From: Acidobacteriota bacterium
Lineage (GTDB): Bacteria; Acidobacteriota; Blastocatellia; UBA7656
Direction: 5' to 3'
DNA length: 36,746 bases
NCBI GenBank assembly: GCA_038040445.1
Contig: JBBPIG010000029.1
Span: 1-36,746, forward strand
The notes beneath the pieces are model-generated. The model saw nothing but the letters and a program-made list of their open reading frames with translations, was not told the DNA's origin and searched no databases. Both the position numbers and the translations under genes were made by a program. This document shows, piece after piece, positions 25,202-31,802 of this stretch. Every line of letters starts with the position of its first letter. Position 1 is the stretch's first letter.

Positions 25202-25507
25202 CAAACAAGGGCCCTGCGCGGCAACGCGTATGGCTGTGGGAGGGACTTGGGATCCAGCGTGGGTCGGCGGCCTTGTCGTCTATTGATTGTAGGCTGGACG
25301 ACGGCAGTGACGGCGCGAGGAACTTCAGGTTCAGGTAGGGGAGAATCGATTTCTACATGGAGCGTCGGTTCTCAAACGAGGCGCCTGTACAACCCGACGT
25401 AATGAGTGGGGTCAGTCCTTAGAATCCGTCTATAGGAGTAGAGGGGTCGGGACGAAAGAGAAAGATTTTTAGCTTAACAGTTTGAAAAACTCAAAGGAGA
25501 TCAGTTT
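25202..25507. other. 306-base spacer between HYR and beta-helix genes
   Basis: I see no gene and no T-tailed hairpin. The last 20 bases hold AAAGGAG, the ribosome site of the following gene. A -10-like TATAGG near 25430 is not paired with a good -35. Confidence 0.4.
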
Positions 25508-26446
25508 ATGACCAAGATGAGACTAATGCTCAATATGCTTGCAGTCTTCGCCGTGTGCCTGCTTTGCAGCTCAATGGCCCAGGCGCAAGCGTGCCGAACT
25601 TGGGTATCAGGTGTCGGCGATGACGCCAATCCGTGCAGCCGCACCGCGCCGTGCAAGACTTTCGCTGGCGCCATCTCGAAGACCGCCGAGGGCGGCGAGA
25701 TCGACGCGCTCGACCCGGGCGGATTTGGCTCGGTCACGATCACAAAATCCATAACCATTGATGGGACTTACGGAGCAGGATTCGGGTCGATCCTGGCCAG
25801 TGGAGTCACTGGTGTAATTGTCAACGTGACGACCAATGCAGCAACTTCTAAAGTCACCCTCCGCAATCTCTCGATCAATGGAACCAACGGTCCCGGAACA
25901 TGTGCTGCAGGAGTACACGGCATCAGCTTTATAGCCGGAAAATCCCTGCATGTACAGCACTGCGACATCTTTGGTTTCGGCCAGAACGGCATTAACGTGA
26001 ATAAGACGCTTGATGGAACAAACATAACTGTGCAAGACACGACCATCAGGGAATGCACCGGATCCGGCATCAGCGTTACCACCAGCGTTGGAAATGTCGC
26101 CGCAGTCATTACCGGTGGTCAGATAGACAAGTGTGGGGTGGGGGTTTCATCGGCAACTAACGCTGTAGTCACAATTTCACACAGCAACCTGGCGCTGAAT
26201 ACGACAGGAGTAAATACAGCCAGTAACTCGCAAACTAATGTTACCGACACGCTATTTGCGAACCATACGACTGGCATCAATGTCGTCTCAGGCGCGACTG
26301 TGCGGGTGAACAATGATATCTTTGCGAATAACCTCACAGGGATACAAAACGCGGGTACCGTCAACTCCGCCGGCAATAACAAATTCATGGGGAACCTTGC
26401 CAACACAGCCGGAGCCGCATTTGGAGCCGCGCTTGCAGTGCTATAG
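25508..26446 (+). CDS. secreted right-handed beta-helix repeat protein
   Basis: A 312-residue secreted protein. The signal peptide (MLNMLAVFAVCLLCSSMAQA) is followed by the conserved opening CRTWVSGVGDDANPCSRTAP, then CKTFAGAISKT, seen in a widespread family of exported parallel beta-helix proteins. The rest is short Val/Ile/Asn-rich rungs (VTLRNLSINGTNG, LHVQHCDIFGFGQNGINV, ITVQDTTIRECTGSGI, VTISHSNLALNTTGVN) consistent with a pectin-lyase-like solenoid. No catalytic triad of polysaccharide lyases is evident, so it may be structural or a glycan-binding protein. An AAAGGAG site precedes the ATG. Confidence 0.87.
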   Translation: MTKMRLMLNMLAVFAVCLLCSSMAQAQACRTWVSGVGDDANPCSRTAPCKTFAGAISKTAEGGEIDALDPGGFGSVTITKSITIDGTYGAGFGSILASGVTGVIVNVTTNAATSKVTLRNLSINGTNGPGTCAAGVHGISFIAGKSLHVQHCDIFGFGQNGINVNKTLDGTNITVQDTTIRECTGSGISVTTSVGNVAAVITGGQIDKCGVGVSSATNAVVTISHSNLALNTTGVNTASNSQTNVTDTLFANHTTGINVVSGATVRVNNDIFANNLTGIQNAGTVNSAGNNKFMGNLANTAGAAFGAALAVL

Positions 26447-26474
26447 CGCGGTGCACGCCATCTTCTCGCTTTGC

Positions 26475-26504
26475 CCCATCCGCCACCTTGCCGTGGTGGA
26501 TGGG
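26475..26504 (+). terminator. 12-bp hairpin after the beta-helix gene
   Basis: A stem pairs 26475-26486 with 26493-26504 (one G-T wobble) around a six-base loop. It is 29 bases past the stop and is followed by a degenerate T-rich stretch (TTGTTTATTGTT). Confidence 0.65.
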
Positions 26505-26688
26505 CATCCTTGTTTATTGTTGGACGATGGGCGGTTCCAGGACAAGGGCGGGCGACGAACTTCTTTGAAAGTGAGTTATGTCCGTTCGACAAACATCTGC
26601 TGGTAGCAACGACTTTCTGTCTGGCTCTGGGGGGAAGCGGATTAAGCTATTTTTCCTTTTGAGCGAACGGCTGTTCGGGGGGGCACTT

Positions 26689-26841
26689 TCACTTACCAGG
26701 CTCGTCCGTCAGTTTTGGCAGCACCGATTCGATGCGTGACAGCAGGTCGAAGAAGGATCCCCTCCTCTCGCCTGGTACCCGGCTGGTTTTCCCGCCTTCA
26801 CAGTCACGCGGCCTCTCTCTGTTTTGAACCTTCTGAGTCAT
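26689..26841 (-). pseudogene. C-terminal relic of a paralogue of the small secreted protein
   Basis: The frame ends with GSFFDLLSRIESVLPKL and a Lys-terminated tail, matching the end of the protein at 20665-21204 (GFLFDLSARLESTLPKL). An upstream EGG(K/R) followed by basic residues also corresponds. No signal peptide or beta-rich mature region precedes it, so only about 40 residues of the family remain. It is probably a fragment of a duplicated gene. The rest of the 26505-26989 spacer shows no gene. Confidence 0.6.
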
Positions 26842-26989
26842 TGCCCGACCCCTTTGATGTTGACGAAGGTGACTAAGGAGGAAGGCGGCGACGGTTCTTG
26901 TAGTGAGTACCGTGTATTCAATGGACATCGGCTGCAGCGAAGAGCATTTGCCTGTTTCTGGTGCGACCCGCTTTCAACTGCGTCCTAAT

Positions 26990-28270
26990 CTATTTGAGCA
27001 ACCCCGAAAGCCAATGCATGACGTTGAGAGCCAACTGCCGGTTGTCATTGCCGGAGAGGTTCATTCCAAAGCGAAATCCGCTCGGCGCTACTTGGGCCGT
27101 GAGCATGGCGGCCTCACTCAAAATAACCACGCGCCCTTTGCCGAACTCCAGTGCTAATCCCTGAGCGCGACCGGCGGCAGAGACGGTCTTGTGATCAGGC
27201 GCCGGTTCGTCGGGGGAGCTCGGCTTCCGATCCGGGGGCAAAACGTCCATTGCGGTTGAGCCTAATTTTAGGAGCAGGACACTTTCGGGCGGTCCTTTGA
27301 CCGAGGTGCCGCTGAAGGTTATGATCCGATTGATTCGCTCAGTATCATCCCGTCCCCGGGTGATAGGGTGCTCGCCCAGGAGCCCGTCTTCTCGGCTAAA
27401 AAGGAGCTCAGTCTGATCTCCCGATTCCTTATTGTAGTGTAAGGTGTCGAACGTATGGCCGATGGTGAGCTCAACGCCGAACCGTTTGGCGAGCGCTGTG
27501 GCCGCCGCGCTGAACGGAGCGTGATCGGTAATCAGCAATAAAGCACCCCCCGCATCAACCCAGTCGCGCACGGCGTCACACTCCGCTTCGGTGAACGCCG
27601 CTGCATCTCTCCGCCCTCGTGGACCGGATGCATTGACTATCACCAAAACTTGATGGCCCTTGAGCGTGCTCTGGGAGAATCTCTGGCCGTTAGGCACAAC
27701 TCTGTAACCGTCGCCGGTTATCAGATCCGAAAACGGTTTGTAGCGGCCCGCGGAAGTATCGGTGTTTTCGTGCGCCTCGTCGAAGAGCACATTCGGAGAA
27801 TCTGCCAGGTATGCCCGATGTGCTACTTTCGCGTCGAAGGCCGGATCGCTCCCCGGTTGAGCGCCAGGCGGACTGCTGGTCTGAAGGTCAAACGTACCCG
27901 ACCATCTCCCCGCTAAGACTTCTCCTCGAGGACCTGGCTTTTGCCGCGTAACAACCCACGTTCCCCTTGAGATTTGGGTGCTTCCCTGAAAGCCCTCCAC
28001 GGTCCCGCGCAGGCGGTCGCCAGTGAGCTTACCCCTAAAGCGCAGTTCGATTGCCAGCACATTGGTGGTGAATGTGACCTGGTTACGAGTGACCTTGAGA
28101 TCGCGCAACACGTTCGACGGTTGCTGCCCAGGAGCAATGATCCTCGCGTCACCTTTCCACAGCGCTCCGTTGCGAATCAACGTCAACTCAATGCCTCCCG
28201 AGGTCTGAGCAAGCGTCGCCGTCCAGCCGCCCAAGGCTGATAAGATCAGTGTTAGTAATGTCTTTTTCAT
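26990..28270 (-). CDS. secreted DUF4350-like protein
   Basis: A 426-residue exported protein: the signal peptide MKKTLLTLILSALGGWTATL is followed by a beta-rich region (about 25-125; FRGKLTGDRLRGTVEGFQGS). From about 158 a Rossmann-like domain begins (NVLFDEAHENTDTSAGRYKP), with VLVIVNASGPRG, DWVDAGGALLLITDHAPFSA and, near the end, GKGRVVILSEAAMLTAQ. These are features of the DUF4350/GATase-like group, where a glutamine-amidotransferase-like fold lacks the catalytic Cys and may bind ligands. No nucleophile Cys is visible here either. Function unknown. It is read away from the glycan locus, across a repeat-containing spacer. Confidence 0.72.
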   Translation of the reverse strand: MKKTLLTLILSALGGWTATLAQTSGGIELTLIRNGALWKGDARIIAPGQQPSNVLRDLKVTRNQVTFTTNVLAIELRFRGKLTGDRLRGTVEGFQGSTQISRGTWVVTRQKPGPRGEVLAGRWSGTFDLQTSSPPGAQPGSDPAFDAKVAHRAYLADSPNVLFDEAHENTDTSAGRYKPFSDLITGDGYRVVPNGQRFSQSTLKGHQVLVIVNASGPRGRRDAAAFTEAECDAVRDWVDAGGALLLITDHAPFSAAATALAKRFGVELTIGHTFDTLHYNKESGDQTELLFSREDGLLGEHPITRGRDDTERINRIITFSGTSVKGPPESVLLLKLGSTAMDVLPPDRKPSSPDEPAPDHKTVSAAGRAQGLALEFGKGRVVILSEAAMLTAQVAPSGFRFGMNLSGNDNRQLALNVMHWLSGLLK

Positions 28271-28791
28271 TTTTCTTGATCGTCACCTCGACGTGGTTGG
28301 TAGGCCCGCAAGCACCTCTGCACCCGCATCGCCCAGTAGCATACTAGCTGGCCGGGCCGACCCCTGACAAGAAACCCATTATGCACATCGTCGCCACTTC
28401 AAACCACAGGGCGATGGAGATGTGAAGGCGAAAAAGGCGTGTAGCGGTTATGTACCGCTATCCTTAGCCAGACAAATGCGTTCTCTTTTGGAATGCTTTT
28501 CTAATTGTGCCGGAGCCACCGCTTTTAGCGGTTCAGTTTGGATTTCAAGTTTTAGCTTGCGCTTGCAATCAGCAGCCTGAAGGCTCAACTCTCAACTTAC
28601 CTAAACCACTAGCCTCTGTCACTAAACCACTACCCTCTTGTGCATTTAGTAGCGGCCCGCTAGCATTTGTCTTCTGATGCTCAATGGCCGGCACTAATGG
28701 GCCCTGTCGCGAATCAACAAGAGTCTAGGTTCAATAATCTGGTATGAACTGACTCGGTATGGTCGGCTTAAACGCCGCTATTGTTAGAGCT
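28271..28791. promoter_or_regulatory. spacer with related palindromes and a 21-bp direct repeat
   Basis: About 520 bases with no gene, upstream of the glycan locus. TAGCGGT-TATGT-ACCGCTA lies at 28442-28460 and ACCGCT-TTT-AGCGGT at 28518-28532; the two palindromes share the AGCGGT half-site. A 17-base direct repeat starting CTAAACCACTA occurs at 28601-28617 and 28622-28638 with one mismatch and a 21-base period, two helical turns. These are candidate regulator sites for either flanking gene. I find no convincing -35/-10 pair. Confidence 0.45.
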
Positions 28792-30867
28792 ATGACTAGC
28801 AATCCACTGGTTTCTGTCATAATAATTTTCTTTAACGCTAGGAAATTTTTCCGTGAAGCTACAGAGAGCGTCTTCGCGCAGACTTATGATAACTGGGAAT
28901 TGTTGCTGGTGGATGATGGCTCGACCGATGCCGGCACAGACATCGCCCGGCATTACGCTGAACAACACCGAGGGAAGGTTCGCTACTTTGAGCACAAAGG
29001 TCATCAGAATCGAGGCATGAGCGCTTCGCGTAACCTGGGAATCAGTAACGCAAAAGGTGAATATATCGCTCTGCTCGACGCTGATGACGTGTGGCTGCCG
29101 AACAAACTGGAACGCCAGGTGACTATCCTTAGCTCGCAGCCCCAGGCCGCGATGGTCTATGGGTTATCAGAGTACTGGCACAGTTGGAAGGGGAATCCTG
29201 AAAATGGGCAACGCGATTTTGTGCCGGAGCTTTCCGTTGAGTCCGACACTCTTTTCGACCCGCCTGCGTTGGTCACGCTCTCGTACCCGTTGGGAAGCGC
29301 CCCTACGCCCTGTCCCTCTGATCTCATGTTCCGCCGCGAGATGGCAGAGCGAATAGGCGGATTCGAAGAATCATTCCAGGGCATATATCAGATGTACGAA
29401 GACATAGCCTTCCTGACAAAGGTATACCTCGCGGAAAGAGTGTTCGTAGCGAGCGAGTGCTGGGACAAATATCGCCTGCATCCGGATTCGTGCCATTCAG
29501 TCGTCAAAGGGGCGGGACATTATCACCAGGTGCGATTCTTCTTCTTAAAGTGGCTTAAGAAATATCTGTCCAAACAAGGTGTCGAAGATCGTGAAATCTG
29601 GCTGGCTTTCCATAAGGCGATGGAGCCTTATTGGGCAAACCGCCATCCGTTTGCGAACCGCCTAGCCCCGATCTTGAATCGTATGTTTGGGCGCAACTTG
29701 CATCTGGTGAAGAGTGGCAAACAGAGTATGGTTGCACCGACGAATCTGAAGCCTGCGATTGAAACCAACGATAGCGCCGCACCATCATACGAAGGCTATC
29801 ACGACATAGGGGACTGCGAGATTATCCACGGCTGGGCCTGGGACTCGAACCACCCGGACTTGCCTCTTGAGGTTGACATCTATGACGGCGACCGACTGCT
29901 CGCCACGGTCACAGCAGACGAGTACCGCAAGGACTTGCATGATGCGGGTAAGGGAAGTGGAGAGCACGCGTTCAGCTACAGGGTGCCGGCCAGTTTGAGG
30001 GATGGAAGGGCGCACAGCATCAGGGTGAGGGTCGCCCTTACCGACTTCGATCTCGGATCTACTCCCAAGGAAATCAATTGCGAATTGCAGATAGTTGCCG
30101 ACATCAGAGCGCTTAAAAACAAACTTCGCGGGCAGGCGGCTAAAATAGCGGCGAGGACGCCCCTAGGAGTTCGTCGCTGGGTAATAGTTCGATGGCAAAG
30201 CCTTGAGTACATCCCGCCGGCCGGGCGTGTGCGCTTTGGCGACCTGAGGCGCGTGACTCCGATAAGCCGAGTGTGGGGATTCGACCGCGGCCGCCCCATT
30301 GATCGCTACTACATTGAGAACTACCTCAATCGCCACACTGACGATATTCGAGGGCACGTTCTGGAAATAGGCGACGACACTTACACTTATCGATTCGGCG
30401 GCGATCGTGTTCGCAAAAGTGACGTGGTTAACGTGGTGGAGGGTAACCCGAAAACTACCATCTTGGCAGACATCACATGTGCTGATCATATTCCGTCCGA
30501 CACTTTTGATTGCATACTCTTCGTGCAAACTCTTCAACTCATCTTTGATGTGCGGGCGGCGATCAAGACGCTTCACCGCATACTCAAGCCCGGTGGAATC
30601 CTTTTAGCGACATTTCCGGGCATCAGCCAGATCAGCGACCAACTTTGGGGAGATTACTGGTGTTGGAGTTTCACAACACTGTCAGCGCGGAGGCTGTTTG
30701 CGGAGGTCTTTTCCGAGGACAAGCTTAAGGTGGAGGCCCACGGCAATGCGCTGGTAGCGATCAGCTTTCTCGAAGGACTGGCGGTTGAAGAATTGCGGCA
30801 GGAAGAATTAGACTATCACGACCCCGGCTATGAAGTGTTGATAACGGTCGAGGCAGTGAAAGCATAA
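28792..30867 (+). CDS. GT2 glycosyltransferase - GWAWD module - SAM methyltransferase fusion
   Basis: A three-domain protein of about 691 residues. First, a GT2 domain (about 5-300): VSVIIIFFNARKFF, LLVDDGSTD, RGMSASRNLGIS, LLDADDVW with the DxD element at 95-98. Second, a beta-rich module of 98 residues (333-430) with EGYHDIGDCEIIHGWAWDS and VDIYDG. Third, a class I methyltransferase (about 515-690) with GHVLEIGDDTYTYRFGGDR, DTFDCILFVQTLQLIFDV and LKPGGILLATFPG. I infer sugar transfer and methylation or related tailoring of one glycan. The start at 28792 is chosen from the GT2 family pattern; an in-frame ATG at 28759 is possible and neither has a strong ribosome site. The substrate is unknown. 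Confidence 0.85.
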   Translation: MTSNPLVSVIIIFFNARKFFREATESVFAQTYDNWELLLVDDGSTDAGTDIARHYAEQHRGKVRYFEHKGHQNRGMSASRNLGISNAKGEYIALLDADDVWLPNKLERQVTILSSQPQAAMVYGLSEYWHSWKGNPENGQRDFVPELSVESDTLFDPPALVTLSYPLGSAPTPCPSDLMFRREMAERIGGFEESFQGIYQMYEDIAFLTKVYLAERVFVASECWDKYRLHPDSCHSVVKGAGHYHQVRFFFLKWLKKYLSKQGVEDREIWLAFHKAMEPYWANRHPFANRLAPILNRMFGRNLHLVKSGKQSMVAPTNLKPAIETNDSAAPSYEGYHDIGDCEIIHGWAWDSNHPDLPLEVDIYDGDRLLATVTADEYRKDLHDAGKGSGEHAFSYRVPASLRDGRAHSIRVRVALTDFDLGSTPKEINCELQIVADIRALKNKLRGQAAKIAARTPLGVRRWVIVRWQSLEYIPPAGRVRFGDLRRVTPISRVWGFDRGRPIDRYYIENYLNRHTDDIRGHVLEIGDDTYTYRFGGDRVRKSDVVNVVEGNPKTTILADITCADHIPSDTFDCILFVQTLQLIFDVRAAIKTLHRILKPGGILLATFPGISQISDQLWGDYWCWSFTTLSARRLFAEVFSEDKLKVEAHGNALVAISFLEGLAVEELRQEELDYHDPGYEVLITVEAVKA
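29788..30081 (+). repeat. GWAWD module copy A (in the GT2-methyltransferase)
   Basis: A 98-codon unit from YEGYHD to KEINC. By eye it matches copy C at 84 of 98 residues, and the DNA is also highly similar over long stretches, indicating recent duplication or gene conversion among three copies in this locus. Predicted beta-rich, with conserved GWAWD, VDIYDG, LLAT, EYRKDL, AGKG.G, HAFSYRVPA, TDFDL and TP(K/R)E elements. Confidence 0.85.
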
Positions 30868-31122
30868 AGTCGTAAAGACATGCGCCAGAGCAGATTGCGG
30901 CCAGCGGGGTTTTTCTCGACATCCAGGTTGCATCCAGGAATCTCATCCTGAGATACCAAGGCGTTGACTGGCATTGAAGAAAAGTTATGGTGCCGCGTCG
31001 TGAAAGAGCGCGAGATAGAGATATATATTCGGGGCCTCAATTATTCCTCTTTTGACGCGCTGGAGATCAGCGGCACTCAAAGTTGTCTGGGCATTCGCCC
31101 GCAAGCAGCCTAGCTGAGTCGT
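30868..31122. other. 255-base spacer with a short direct repeat
   Basis: No gene is seen. CATCCAGG occurs at 30920-30927 and 30931-30938 (11-base period). A GGGC-ATTC-GCCC hairpin lies near 31090-31102. This part is locally more AT-rich than the flanking genes. Confidence 0.35.
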
Positions 31123-31605
31123 ATGTTTATGCCGAGTAAACTTGTGTGAGTGATTATTCCCTGCTACAACCAGGCTCATTTCTTAAGCGAAGCGATTGAA
31201 AGTGTACTCTCTCAAACTTACCCCCACACCGAAATCATCGTGGTTGATGATGGTTCAACGGATAACACCTCAGAGATAGCCGCCCGCTATTCGTGTGTCC
31301 GCTGCGTACGCCAGAGCAATCAGGGCCTGGCGGCGGCGCGCAACAGAGGGCTCAGCGCGAGTAAAGGGAGCCACCTGATTTTTTTGGACGCGGACGATCG
31401 CCTTGTGCCTGATGCTATTGAATACGGCTTATGCTGTTTGAATGCTCACCCGGAATGCGCTTTCGTCGCCGGGCACGTCAGGCTTATTGCCTCTGACGGT
31501 TCACCGCTTCCTACCCCGCCGCAGCCCTGCGTAAAGAGAGAGCATTACCTCGAGACGAGTTCATATCAAGCACTGGTTCCCTCTGATCGAAAGCGAGGAG
31601 AATGA
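31123..31605 (+). pseudogene. broken GT2 glycosyltransferase (in-frame stop and truncation)
   Basis: The frame starts ATG TTT ATG CCG AGT AAA CTT GTG, meets TGA at 31147-31149, and continues VIIPCYNQAHFLSEAIESVL, IIVVDDGSTDNTSEIAARY, AAARNRGLSASKG and LIFLDADDR. GT2 proteins of this type read '...LVSVIIPCYN', so the stop occupies the expected Ser codon (TCA to TGA is one change). The protein also ends near residue 160, shortly after the nucleotide-binding half, whereas the family usually runs to about 300. A GTG at 31150 could restart translation, but the missing C-terminal half makes a working enzyme unlikely. Confidence 0.75.
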
Positions 31606-31802
31606 GATTAGGCGATGCAGCGAAAGTATAATGCGGATGATATATTTATCGGTGGCCTCCCGACAATATTTTACAGATACGAGGCTCGTGTTTATACTTT
31701 GATTCGCCCAATAACCTATCGCCTATGTCGTTGAGGATATGGTTCTGCTATTGAGTATCTGGAATAGGGAGTTTCAAAGATACACACACCCTGTCTAATC
31801 AG
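31606..31802. other. AT-rich remnant region
   Basis: Two overlapping frames give protein-like but unassigned text: one reads HIKHWFPLIESEENEIRRCS, the other GLPTIFYRYEARVYTLIRPI and ends in a basic Arg. They may be the eroded C-terminal part of the broken GT2 or another gene, but I cannot place them. Base composition is clearly more AT-rich than in the neighbours. Confidence 0.3.

Noticed and set aside
26119-26592. Antisense open frame of 157 codons over the beta-helix gene end
   Set aside because: Shadow of the beta-helix gene; the N-terminal part covers the terminator hairpin and has no recognisable domain.
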